Shown here piece by piece: positions 7,948 to 15,284 of a DNA stretch of 38,077 nucleotides; the first letter of the stretch is position 1; each line of letters begins with the position of its first letter. The DNA comes from an uncultured Prevotellaceae bacterium (lineage in GTDB: Bacteria > Bacteroidota > Bacteroidia > Bacteroidales > Bacteroidaceae). A program made the position numbers and the translations under genes. The stretch spans positions 1 to 38,077 of the forward strand of contig ONSV01000018.1 in NCBI GenBank assembly GCA_900320585.1, read 5' to 3'. The notes beneath the pieces are model-generated. The model did no database searches. It was not told the origin of the DNA and saw nothing but the letters and a program-made list of their open reading frames with translations.

Positions 7948-8945
7948 CCATTCTCCTTATACCATCTCACGGTGTGGCGCACGCCTTTCTCCAGCTTCAC
8001 CTGGGGCTGGTAGCCGAGTTGTGTGATGGCGGGTTGTATGTCGCAGCGCCAGTTGCGCTGCCGCATGATATGGTACTTGTCGTTGTTGAGTGCGGTCACC
8101 TTGCCCGTGAGCCTGCCCCAGTACTCTCCGAGGAAGGTGATGGCACGGAGCACGAAAAGGGGTGCCTTGACGCGCACCCACCAGGGGTTGCCCATCTCGC
8201 GGCGCAGGTAGTCGCTGAAGGTCCGTGAGAGGTATACCTCGCCATCGCTGAGGAAATATTTCGCCCCAGTGACACCATGGTCGAGGGCGAGGAAGACGGC
8301 CTGCACCACGTCGCTGACATAGACGAAGGTGAGGTCTTGACGCTGGTAGCCCACAGCGAAGTCGACATGCTGCTTGATGCTCTTCGCCATCATATAGTAG
8401 TCGCGCTCACGTGGCCCATAGACACCCGTGGGGCGCAGCACTACGAAAGGAAGTTCCTTGCCCTGTGCGCCGAGCTGGTCGAGATATTGCTCGGCGGCCA
8501 GTTTGCTCCGTCCGTAGGCTGTATTGGGCTGTGGCGTGTCGGTGTCGCGGATTTCCTCATAGGGCTGTTGGTCGCGCACGGGACCGTAAATGCTGAGCGA
8601 ACTGAGATAGACGAAGCGCCGCAGGGGCTGGTGAGTGGCAAGCAATGCCTCGACAAGGTTTTTCGTGCCTTGGGTGTTCACCTTGTAGAAGTCGTCGGCA
8701 TGGAGGCATTTCGTCACGCCGGCGGCATGCACCACATAGTCGAAGGCATGGCCACCCAACTGCTCCTGTAGGCGTGAGGCATCCGAGAGGGTGAGCTCGA
8801 TGAAGTGGATGCGGCTATCGGTAAGGAATGCGCGCGAAGAGCTTTTCCTCACGGCGGCCCACACCTCCATTCCCTTGGCGAGGGCTTCCTCTACGATAAA
8901 ACTGCCAATGAATCCGCTGGCACCGGTTATTAATATACGTTCCAT
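7938..8945 (-). CDS. NAD(P)-dependent epimerase/dehydratase (extended SDR)
   Basis: A 335-residue Rossmann-fold enzyme. The NAD(P) motif GASGFIG sits at residues 8-14, and the catalytic Ser115/116 and YGRSK (Tyr144, Lys148) follow the extended-SDR pattern. The C-terminal substrate domain is not diagnostic. Relatives include nucleotide-sugar epimerases, dehydratases and 3-beta-hydroxysteroid dehydrogenase-like enzymes. It is the first gene of the envelope operon, preceded by a well-formed promoter, so a role in making a sugar or polyol for surface glycans is plausible but inferred. The start ATG at 8945 gives the standard MERILITGASG opening. Confidence 0.85.
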   Translation of the reverse strand: MERILITGASGFIGSFIVEEALAKGMEVWAAVRKSSSRAFLTDSRIHFIELTLSDASRLQEQLGGHAFDYVVHAAGVTKCLHADDFYKVNTQGTKNLVEALLATHQPLRRFVYLSSLSIYGPVRDQQPYEEIRDTDTPQPNTAYGRSKLAAEQYLDQLGAQGKELPFVVLRPTGVYGPRERDYYMMAKSIKQHVDFAVGYQRQDLTFVYVSDVVQAVFLALDHGVTGAKYFLSDGEVYLSRTFSDYLRREMGNPWWVRVKAPLFVLRAITFLGEYWGRLTGKVTALNNDKYHIMRQRNWRCDIQPAITQLGYQPQVKLEKGVRHTVRWYKENGWL

Positions 8946-8986
8946 GTTGTCGACTTGTGGCAGGACATGCCTACAGATATTGCCTA

Positions 8987-9018
8987 CAAAAGTACATCAA
9001 AAAAACGAAATGGCCAAA
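8987..9018 (-). promoter_or_regulatory. Promoter of the envelope operon
   Basis: Read on the minus strand, TTTG (complement of 9015-9018), a 20-base spacer and TACTTTTG (complement of 8987-8994) match the Bacteroidetes -33/-7 consensus. The -33 box lies inside an inverted repeat whose outer arms are ACGAAATG (9005-9012) and CATTTCGT (9030-9037). The predicted leader to the ATG at 8945 is about 35 bases. Confidence 0.7.
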
Positions 9019-9060
9019 ATTGCCACACTCATTTCGTATGGGCATGACGCAAAAGCAAAA

Positions 9061-9096
9061 TATTTGCGACTTCGTCGCGAATATAGGAGGTGGCTC
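9061..9096 (+). repeat. Hairpin module, copy 1 (GCGAATATAGGA family)
   Basis: TTTGC is followed by a stem GCGAC (9066-9070), loop TTC and GTCGC (9074-9078), then GAATATAGGA and GGCTC. A second copy at 9347-9380 has the same frame but a different stem sequence, with both changed stem positions compensated. Function unknown; no coding potential is seen here. Confidence 0.75.
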
Positions 9097-9114
9097 CATA
9101 TAATAAAATTGTTC

Positions 9115-9265
9115 AGGGGGCTTGAGCAAGCTTTCGGCTAAATGGCGGGCGGAGCCCGCATAAACAATCGCAACTTTGTTGCGTAAGGAATCTCCCCGCG
9201 ACCCTTTGATGGGTCGCGGATACCTTAATGTCCGAGCGACCGAATAGGGAGCGGTTGAGCCCCCT
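9115..9265. repeat. Cluster of perfect short palindromes in noncoding DNA
   Basis: Within 151 bases lie four perfect stem-loops: GCTTG/CAAGC (9120-9131), GCGGGC/GCCCGC with loop GGA (9145-9159), CGCAAC/GTTGCG with loop TTT (9169-9183), and a 9-bp stem CCGCGACCC/GGGTCGCGG (9196-9219). AGGGGGCT (9115-9122) and AGCCCCCT (9258-9265) could close the whole cluster as a long-range stem. No T-tracts follow, so these are not ordinary terminators. They may be folded RNA, a protein-binding array or debris of palindromic repeats. Confidence 0.7.
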
Positions 9266-9290
9266 CCCGATGTCGCCAATTCGTTACTCA

Positions 9291-9350
9291 ACAATGAAAA
9301 CAAAATACTTCGTCTTTTGTTTTGCATTGTCTTCGGCTTTCACTAATTTG
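9291..9350 (+). promoter_or_regulatory. Upstream rnr promoter copy (A) with overlapping inverted repeat
   Basis: ACAATG and AAAACAAAA (9291-9305) pair with TTTTGTTTT (9315-9323) and CATTGT (9325-9330), leaving G9324 bulged. That G is the last base of a -33-like TTTG (9321-9324). After 19 bases comes TAATTTG (9344-9350), a -7-like box one base short of consensus. The layout matches promoter B about 90 bases downstream. Whether it is active cannot be read from sequence. Confidence 0.55.
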
Positions 9351-9380
9351 CCGCTGCGCGGCGAATATAGGATGCGGCTC
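9347..9380 (+). repeat. Hairpin module, copy 2 (GCGAATATAGGA family)
   Basis: TTTGC, shared with the -7 box of promoter A, leads into the stem GCCGC (9350-9354), loop TGC, GCGGC (9358-9362), then GAATATAGGA and GGCTC. Compared with copy 1, two stem pairs have changed, G-C to C-G and A-T to G-C, with pairing kept on both sides. Confidence 0.75.
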
Positions 9381-9381
9381 G

Positions 9382-9440
9382 GAAATGAAAATAAAAAATT
9401 CTTTTTTATTTTGCATTTCTCTCACCTTTCACTATATTTG
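9382..9440 (+). promoter_or_regulatory. rnr promoter (B) with overlapping inverted repeat
   Basis: TTTG (9410-9413), a 19-base spacer and TATATTTG (9433-9440) form a near-perfect Bacteroidetes promoter ending 19 bases before the rnr start. The -33 box sits in the right arm of a 17-bp stem: GAAATG and AAAATAAAAAA (9382-9398), loop TTC, then TTTTTTATTTT (9402-9412) and CATTTC (9414-9419), with G9413 bulged exactly as in copy A. Confidence 0.8.
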
Positions 9441-9459
9441 CAATAAAATGTGAAATACT

Positions 9460-11655
9460 ATGGGAAAAGGAAAAAAAGGCGGCAAACGCATGAACAAGAA
9501 GCAAGTGACAGAGGCACTCGTCAACTTCTTCCAGACACAACCAGCAGAGGAATACAACTTCAAGCAGATATTCAGGGCTTTGCATCTCGACACTCATCCT
9601 CTGAGGATGCTCGCCATCGAAGTGATGGAGGAGCTGGCTTGGGATGACTTCCTAAGCAAGACTTCGGCCACCTCCTACCGGCTCAATACCAAGGGGCAGG
9701 TGCAGGAAGGCATCTTCCGGCGTAAGGCCAATGGCAAGAACAGTTTTGTGCCCGATGACGGTGGCAAGCCTGTGTTCGTGGCCGAGCGCAACTCGATGTT
9801 CGCTCTCGACGGCGACCGTGTGCGCGTGACCTTCAACGCCCGTCGCGCCAACCACATCAAAGAGGCCGTGGTGACCGAGATTCTCTCGCACGCCCGCGAC
9901 ACCTTCGTGGGCAAGCTTCAGGTGGAGCGCGACTATGCTTTCCTCATCACCGAGAGCAACATCTTCGTGCACGACATCATGATACCGAAGAAGAAACTCA
10001 AGGGTGGCGTGACCGGCGAGAAAGCGGTGGTGAAAATCACACAGTGGCCCAGCCGTGAATCAAAGAACATCGTAGGCGAGGTGGTGGACGTGCTGGGAAA
10101 GACCGGCGACAACAACGTGGAGATGCATGCCATCCTCGCACAGTACGGCCTGCCCTATAAATATCCACGCAATGTGGAACTGGCCGCCGAGAAGATACCC
10201 CTGGACATCAAGCCAGAGGAACTGAAAGGCCGCGAGGACTTCCGCGACGTGTGCACCTTCACCATCGACCCCAAGGATGCCAAGGACTACGACGATGCCC
10301 TCTCGGTAAGGCAGTTGGAGAAAGGCCTGTGGGAGGTGGGTGTGCATATCGCCGACGTGTCGCACTACGTCACCGAGGGCTCGGTCATCGACAAGGAGGC
10401 ACAGAAACGTGCCACGAGCGTCTACCTCGTCGACCGCACCATCCCCATGCTTCCCGAGCGGCTCTGCAACCACATCTGCTCGCTCAGGCCCGATGAGGAC
10501 AAGTTGTGCTACAGCGTGGTGTTCGATATGGACGACAATGCCCAGGTGAAGCGCTGGCGCCTGGTGCACACCGTGATACGCAGCAACCGTCGATTCGCCT
10601 ATGAGGAGGTGCAGCAGATACTGGAGGACAACGGCGTGGTGGACGGTACCGGGCAACCTGCTCCCAAGGCACCCAAGGGAGGCTACAAGGGCGAGCTGGC
10701 CGACGAGCTCATCACCCTCGACCGTCTGGCCAAGCGTCTGCGCGAGGACCGCTTCAAGGGTGGTGCCGTGAAGTTTGAGCGCGAGGAGCTCCACTTCGAC
10801 ATCGACGAGAAGGGCAAGCCCGTGAGGTGCTATTTCAAGACCTCGAAGGATGCCAACAAGCTTATCGAGGAATTCATGCTGCTGGCCAACCGGACGGTGG
10901 CCGAGAGCATCGGTAACGTGCCCAAGGGCGTGAAGGCGAAGACCTTGCCCTACCGTGTGCACGACGCTCCTGACCCCACCAAACTCGAGAACCTGCGCGA
11001 GGTCATCACGAAATTTGGCTACAAGCTGAAGACTGCCGGCACACGCAGTGCCATCTCGAAGAGCCTCAACAAGCTGATGAGCGACAGTCTGGGCAAGCGC
11101 GAGCAGAACCTCATACAGACAGTGGCGCTCCGTGCGATGATGAAAGCCAAATACAGTACCTACAACATCGGTCACTATGGCCTGGCCTTCGACTACTATA
11201 CCCACTTCACCAGTCCTATCCGCCGCTATCCCGACACGATGGTGCACCGTCTGCTCACCCGCTACCAGGAAGGAGGGCGCAGCGCCAACCGCAAATACTA
11301 CGAGGAACTGTGCGAGCACTCGAGCGATATGGAGCAGACAGCTGCCAATGCCGAGCGCGACTCCATCAAATACAAGATGGTGGAGTTCATGGCCGACAAG
11401 ATAGGCAATGTGTACGAGGCCCATATCAGTGGCATCCAGTCGTATGGCATCTACTGCGAGATTGACGAGAACCACTGTGAGGGCATGGTGCCGATGCACG
11501 ACTTAGACGACGACTATTACGAGTTTGATGAGCGCAACTACTGTCTTGTGGGCAGGCGCCATCACCACAAATACCAGTTGGGCGACCCCATCACCATCAA
11601 GGTGGCAAGGGCCAATGTCGAGAAGCGCCAACTCGACTTCACCATCGCCGACTAA
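9460..11655 (+). CDS. rnr: Ribonuclease R (RNase II/VacB family)
   Basis: A 731-residue processive 3'-5' exoribonuclease that degrades structured RNA in the cytoplasm. A basic lysine/glycine-rich N-terminus and a winged-helix-like region (about 11-75) are followed by cold-shock-like domains. The RNB catalytic domain starts near residue 268, where DPKDAKDYDDA carries the metal-binding aspartates. A C-terminal S1 domain lies at about 649-731. The start at 9460 is set by the promoter ending at 9440 and by the usual basic leader; a later Met at residue 11 is possible. It is transcribed divergently from the envelope operon across a hairpin-rich intergenic region, which is notable because RNase R is the enzyme expected to deal with RNA stems. 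Confidence 0.95.
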   Translation: MGKGKKGGKRMNKKQVTEALVNFFQTQPAEEYNFKQIFRALHLDTHPLRMLAIEVMEELAWDDFLSKTSATSYRLNTKGQVQEGIFRRKANGKNSFVPDDGGKPVFVAERNSMFALDGDRVRVTFNARRANHIKEAVVTEILSHARDTFVGKLQVERDYAFLITESNIFVHDIMIPKKKLKGGVTGEKAVVKITQWPSRESKNIVGEVVDVLGKTGDNNVEMHAILAQYGLPYKYPRNVELAAEKIPLDIKPEELKGREDFRDVCTFTIDPKDAKDYDDALSVRQLEKGLWEVGVHIADVSHYVTEGSVIDKEAQKRATSVYLVDRTIPMLPERLCNHICSLRPDEDKLCYSVVFDMDDNAQVKRWRLVHTVIRSNRRFAYEEVQQILEDNGVVDGTGQPAPKAPKGGYKGELADELITLDRLAKRLREDRFKGGAVKFEREELHFDIDEKGKPVRCYFKTSKDANKLIEEFMLLANRTVAESIGNVPKGVKAKTLPYRVHDAPDPTKLENLREVITKFGYKLKTAGTRSAISKSLNKLMSDSLGKREQNLIQTVALRAMMKAKYSTYNIGHYGLAFDYYTHFTSPIRRYPDTMVHRLLTRYQEGGRSANRKYYEELCEHSSDMEQTAANAERDSIKYKMVEFMADKIGNVYEAHISGIQSYGIYCEIDENHCEGMVPMHDLDDDYYEFDERNYCLVGRRHHHKYQLGDPITIKVARANVEKRQLDFTIAD

Positions 11656-11695
11656 GCCGTAGGCATAGCCAATACGAAACACTTCATAGTCCTTG

Positions 11696-11721
11696 GCCCT
11701 CTCCCATGTTTGGGGGAGGGC
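11696..11721. other. Stem-loop after rnr
   Basis: An 11-bp stem GCCCTCTCCCA / TGGGGGAGGGC with loop TGTT (11707-11710) lies 40 bases after the rnr stop and 36 bases before the next start. One T-G wobble is included. No T-tract follows on the plus strand, so it is a weak candidate terminator or an mRNA-processing or stability element between two genes read in the same direction. Confidence 0.5.
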
Positions 11722-11756
11722 TATCGACTATCGAAAAAAAAGGAATCAAGAAAAAA

Positions 11757-12407
11757 ATGTCAATACGATACACACGCAACGAGGAGCACCTGAACACATG
11801 GTCGCACGCAGCCGGCATCGTGCTGGGTGTGGTGGTGGGTGTGCTGTTTCTCGTGATGTGCGCTGGCCGTGGGTATGGTTGGGCACGCGTGGGTGTCATC
11901 CTCTACTTGGTGGGTATGCTGGGCTCCTACATCACGTCTACGGTGTATCATGCCCTGCCACGGCGCAGCAAGTGGAAGGAGCGGATGCGGCGGTGGGACC
12001 ATGCCGCCATCTACTGGCATATCGCCGGGTCGTATTCGCCCATCACTCTCGTGGCCCTGCGCGAGGATGGTTTCTGGGGATGGGGACTCTTCATCTTCGT
12101 CTGGACATGTGCGCTGGTGGGCACTATCGTGAGCTTCATCCACCTCAAGGAGCACAGCAACCTGGAAACTATTTCGTTTATAGGCATGGGCTTGAGTGTG
12201 CTCGTGGCCTTCAAGCCCCTCATCGACAACGTGCCGGTGGAGGCCGTGATATGGATTGTGGCCGAGGGCGTATGCTATATCACGGGTGCCGCCTTCTACA
12301 GTCTCAACAAGCGGCGCTATATGCACAGCGTGTTCCATTTCTTTGTTTTGGCGGGTTCGGTGTGCCACATCATCGCGGTGTGGGACATGCTCAAAGCCGC
12401 CATCTGA
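11757..12407 (+). CDS. Hemolysin III / YqfA (PAQR) family membrane protein
   Basis: A 216-residue protein with about seven transmembrane helices. Family histidine motifs are all visible: HLNTWSHAAG near the N-terminus, STVYHAL (about 60), WDHAAIYWHIAGSY (about 80) and MHSVFHFFVLAGSVCHI at the end. These histidines bind Zn in PAQR-family proteins. The biological role of bacterial members is uncertain despite the hemolysin name. I chose the ATG at 11757, after an A-rich stretch with AAGGA, rather than the one at 11706, because the upstream in-frame codons run through the preceding stem-loop. Its 3' end overlaps that of the convergent beta-barrel gene by 17 bases. Confidence 0.88.
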   Translation: MSIRYTRNEEHLNTWSHAAGIVLGVVVGVLFLVMCAGRGYGWARVGVILYLVGMLGSYITSTVYHALPRRSKWKERMRRWDHAAIYWHIAGSYSPITLVALREDGFWGWGLFIFVWTCALVGTIVSFIHLKEHSNLETISFIGMGLSVLVAFKPLIDNVPVEAVIWIVAEGVCYITGAAFYSLNKRRYMHSVFHFFVLAGSVCHIIAVWDMLKAAI

Positions 12408-14385
12408 CCTGCAGTTGCAGGTCGATCTTCGACGAGCGGTCGATTTGCTGGTAACCACTCGAGATGTGGTCGCGGTCGAAGTAGTCGGCCGTGGATATGC
12501 GTGCGATGACCATCAGGTTGCCCAGGTCGGCCCTTGCGGTGAGCGCATACTTGATGCCCTCGCCATAGAGCGACGAGAACGAATAGCCGTAGAGCGTGCC
12601 CTGCTCATAGGCATAGACGCTGCTCTCGCTGTCGTCGGTATGGAAATAGCCGATGCTGGCGGTAGCCTTCAGCCAGCGGTAGGCTACGCTTACCTGCTCG
12701 GCAGCCATCCACCCGAAACTTTTCTCCTCCTGGTCGGTGAACGACAGTTCGCCTTGCGTGGTCCATCTCCATGCTCCCCGCCCCAGCGTCACCCATAGTC
12801 GTCCGCGGTGTGTGTTCACGTTCGTCAGTGCGGTCTTTTCGGCATTGTCTTGCTCGCGCGTCTTGAAACGATAGCGGGCCGAGATGGAGAGGCGGTCGGT
12901 GGTATATTGCGCCTGCACCATGTTGTCGAAAGCGTGCGACGACACCTGTGCCTGGTAGGTAGGTGCCACGAAGTAGGCATAGTCGGTGTAGGCCTGCAAG
13001 GTGAGGCGGCGGGTGGGGGTCCATCTCACGCCAAGGTATCCGCCATTCTCGTTCTGCACCCTTCTCCCTTCGGCAAAACTCTTGGCGTGCATGGCATAGT
13101 ATTTCTTGCCGTAAAAACGGTAAAGGGCCAGAAGGGTGACCTTCGACGAGGGGGTGAGGGTCACGGTGTTGATGGTGGCCACCGAATGGCAGCTGCCGGT
13201 GGCCGTCTCGCCACGGACGCTGAACCAATGGCAGATGTAGCCGTAGTCGATGCCCGCATTCCAGAAGTCGTTGCCGGCGGGATAGTATACGCGGTAGCGC
13301 TGACGGGTATCGGGTGCGAGCTCCTTGCTGTAGGAGGTATAGGTGCCGGTGGCGCCAAGGGTGAACCCATTGTGGTGCCAGCTGATATTGGCTCCCGCCA
13401 TCGTCTCCGACTCGTTGTCTTTCTTGGCCATCTCGGCCGCCGTGCGGTGGTAGCCATTGTCGACGATGTTGCTGATAGAGGAAGAGTCGCCACTTAAAGT
13501 GGCATCCACCTTACGGTAGGAAGCGAAGGCACTGAGGTCGAGGCCGCGGCCCAGGGTGACGGTGGCACCGGCCCCCTGCAGGTAGTTGGCGGCATAGCGC
13601 GACGAGTGGGCACGAAGGCCATAAGTGCGGTTGCCCAGGGCCGTAAGGGTAGCCATCTTGCCCAGGCTCATATCGTTGTTCATCACCAGTCCCATGCCCC
13701 AGGACGAACGAAAGCGGCCTACGACAAGCGACTTCAGGCGTCCGAAGTGGTGGGCCTCGGCATAGAACGAGTAATAGTCGTAGCCCAGACGGTTTTTCTC
13801 GGCGAAGAAAGGCTCTCCGGCATCCTGCGCCCCCAGGATACCGAACGCCAGGCGGTCGCTGTATTGGAACCGGTATCTCACATCGTGGCGGTAGGGACTG
13901 CCCAGATAGCCCTCCTTGTCGCCCTTCCGCTCATACATGGGTATGGAGGCCGAGGCCATGAAGGAGTGGTGCCCATAATGCAGCATGCGGCCCAGACTGG
14001 TGGGGCGGCGCGGCACCTCGTCGCAGCGCACGAAATAGGTAAGCAGGCAGCGGGTGGTGTAGTCGATGGAGGGAATCATGGCCAGTTCGCCTAACGATTT
14101 CATCGCGCCATACTGGTAGAGGTATACATGGATGTCCTCCACCTGCTGGGGGTTGAGAAAAGGCAACTGAAGCAGTTGCTCACGAGTGGCGGTATTGATG
14201 TTCAGCGGTTCCTGCTCCATGTCGCAGAGCGCCTCGTATTGGTCTTCCCAGTCGGCGGCACTGAGGTCTTCGGTGGTCGACAGGTCTACGAGCAGGCTCT
14301 CCCAGGGGCGTATGGCGAGGGTGTCGCGCTGTGCCAGGGAGGGCATGGCGGCTATCATCATGAGAAGGATAGAGAACAGGCGCAT
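12391..14385 (-). CDS. Secreted helix-hairpin-helix protein with predicted outer-membrane beta-barrel
   Basis: A 664-residue protein with a clear signal peptide (MRLFSILLMMIAAMPSLAQ). Residues of about 54-115 hold two ComEA-like helix-hairpin-helix units (LNINTATREQLLQLPFL and the SLGELAMIP repeat). The remaining 500 residues alternate polar and hydrophobic positions, are rich in aromatic residues and end in RWRL, as in outer-membrane beta-strands. The combination is common in Bacteroidetes; the function is not established. DNA binding by the HhH units is possible, but periplasmic HhH units may instead bind protein. The start is set by a -7 box at 14413-14420; an in-frame ATG at 14439 lies upstream of that promoter. 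Confidence 0.75.
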   Translation of the reverse strand: MRLFSILLMMIAAMPSLAQRDTLAIRPWESLLVDLSTTEDLSAADWEDQYEALCDMEQEPLNINTATREQLLQLPFLNPQQVEDIHVYLYQYGAMKSLGELAMIPSIDYTTRCLLTYFVRCDEVPRRPTSLGRMLHYGHHSFMASASIPMYERKGDKEGYLGSPYRHDVRYRFQYSDRLAFGILGAQDAGEPFFAEKNRLGYDYYSFYAEAHHFGRLKSLVVGRFRSSWGMGLVMNNDMSLGKMATLTALGNRTYGLRAHSSRYAANYLQGAGATVTLGRGLDLSAFASYRKVDATLSGDSSSISNIVDNGYHRTAAEMAKKDNESETMAGANISWHHNGFTLGATGTYTSYSKELAPDTRQRYRVYYPAGNDFWNAGIDYGYICHWFSVRGETATGSCHSVATINTVTLTPSSKVTLLALYRFYGKKYYAMHAKSFAEGRRVQNENGGYLGVRWTPTRRLTLQAYTDYAYFVAPTYQAQVSSHAFDNMVQAQYTTDRLSISARYRFKTREQDNAEKTALTNVNTHRGRLWVTLGRGAWRWTTQGELSFTDQEEKSFGWMAAEQVSVAYRWLKATASIGYFHTDDSESSVYAYEQGTLYGYSFSSLYGEGIKYALTARADLGNLMVIARISTADYFDRDHISSGYQQIDRSSKIDLQLQVRWRL

Positions 14386-14412
14386 AGTAGATATGGTTGA
14401 CAATGTCTTCGG

Positions 14413-14420
14413 CAAAAATA
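14413..14420 (-). promoter_or_regulatory. -7 promoter box of the HhH/beta-barrel gene
   Basis: The complement reads TATTTTTG, matching TAnnTTTG. It lies 27 bases before the ATG at 14385. No good -33 TTTG is seen at 19-21 bases. It helps reject the upstream in-frame start at 14439. Confidence 0.5.
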
Positions 14421-14535
14421 GTGTTTTTTTACGAAACATGAAAAAGCACCGAAAGATTATGCCCCTGGATGCTCACCGAAATCTTAAAATATGTGGTTTT
14501 TTATTGAAGATGGGCGATATTTCCGAAAAAATGCG

Positions 14536-14543
14536 TAAGTTTG
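14536..14543 (+). promoter_or_regulatory. -7 promoter box of the DUF4294 gene
   Basis: TAAGTTTG ends only 7 bases before the ATG at 14551, so the mRNA would have almost no 5' leader. A -33 TTTG at normal spacing is not evident. Confidence 0.5.
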
Positions 14544-14550
14544 CCGCCGT

Positions 14551-15180
14551 ATGCAGACTGTGAGACGTTACATCGGGCTATGGGCCATGCTGTGGTTTTG
14601 TACGGCAGTGGCTATAGGCCAGGTAGAGGAAGGTGTGCCTGGGGCCGATGACCCCGCGTTCGTGCCCACCGTGAAATTGGCCAAGGCGTTGGTCGATGGC
14701 GACAGCGTGCTCTTCCTTGAGATGAACAACGTGTATGTGTATCCGGTGGTGGAGTTGAAGAGCGAGAAGCAGCGGCAGGCTTACAACCGATTGGTAGCCA
14801 ACGTGAAGAAGGTGCTGCCCATCGCCAAGGAAGCCAACCTGATTATCCGCGAGACGTATGAGACGCTACAGACCATTCCCGACAAGAAGTCGCGCGATGA
14901 GCACATGAAGAAAGTGGAGGATGAGATTTACCAACGCTACAAGCCCCAGATGAAGAAACTCACCTACTCGCAGGGCAAACTGCTCATCAAGTTGGTGAAC
15001 CGTGAGTGTAACTCATCGTCGTACGACATCGTGAAAGCTTTCATGGGACCTATCCGCGCAGGCTTCTGGCAGGCGTTTGCCTGGACTTTCGGTGCCAGTT
15101 TGAAGAAGAAATACAAACCCGACAGCACCGACCGCCTCACCGAGCGTGTGGTGCTTATGGTAGAGGCCGGACAGCTGTAG
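14551..15180 (+). CDS. DUF4294 family exported protein
   Basis: A 209-residue protein with an N-terminal signal peptide ending near AIGQ (residues 21-24). The body matches the Bacteroidetes DUF4294 pattern: VYVYPVVELKSEKQRQAY, a coiled amphipathic region, then YSQGKLLIKLVNRE followed by a segment rich in Gly, Trp and Phe (IRAGFWQAFAWTFGASLKKKYKP). It is probably periplasmic. Function is unknown. It is divergent from the HhH/beta-barrel gene, and both proteins are exported, so they may share an envelope role. The ATG at 14551 is needed for a full signal peptide. Confidence 0.85.
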   Translation: MQTVRRYIGLWAMLWFCTAVAIGQVEEGVPGADDPAFVPTVKLAKALVDGDSVLFLEMNNVYVYPVVELKSEKQRQAYNRLVANVKKVLPIAKEANLIIRETYETLQTIPDKKSRDEHMKKVEDEIYQRYKPQMKKLTYSQGKLLIKLVNRECNSSSYDIVKAFMGPIRAGFWQAFAWTFGASLKKKYKPDSTDRLTERVVLMVEAGQL

Positions 15181-15195
15181 GTGTACTATTTTTTT

Positions 15196-15252
15196 AGGAG
15201 TTCAGGAGTTACAGAAGTTCAGAAGTTCAGAAGTTCAGGAGTTCAGACATTA
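15196..15252. repeat. Tandem AGRAGTTC octamer repeats, locus 1
   Basis: Six consecutive units (AGGAGTTC, AGGAGTTAC, AGAAGTTC three times, AGGAGTTC) fill 15196-15244 and are followed by AGACATTACC. The array lies between the convergent ends of the DUF4294 and LysR genes. The same units and the same AGACAWTACC tail occur at 25624. No T-tract follows on either strand. Confidence 0.85.
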
Positions 15253-15284
15253 CCCCAGTAAACAGCCATTTACAGGAATTCACA

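Noticed and set aside
8971-9327. A 118-codon minus-strand frame across the hairpin region
   Set aside because: It is made of the palindromes and AT-rich promoter DNA, overlaps two promoters and has no domain-like character. Read as noncoding.
10060-11499. A 479-codon minus-strand frame inside rnr
   Set aside because: Antisense shadow of a well-conserved RNase R gene; composition is typical of such shadows and no motif is present.
15196-15252. CRISPR-like tandem repeats
   Set aside because: The unit is 8-9 bases with no spacers, and no cas gene is in the window.
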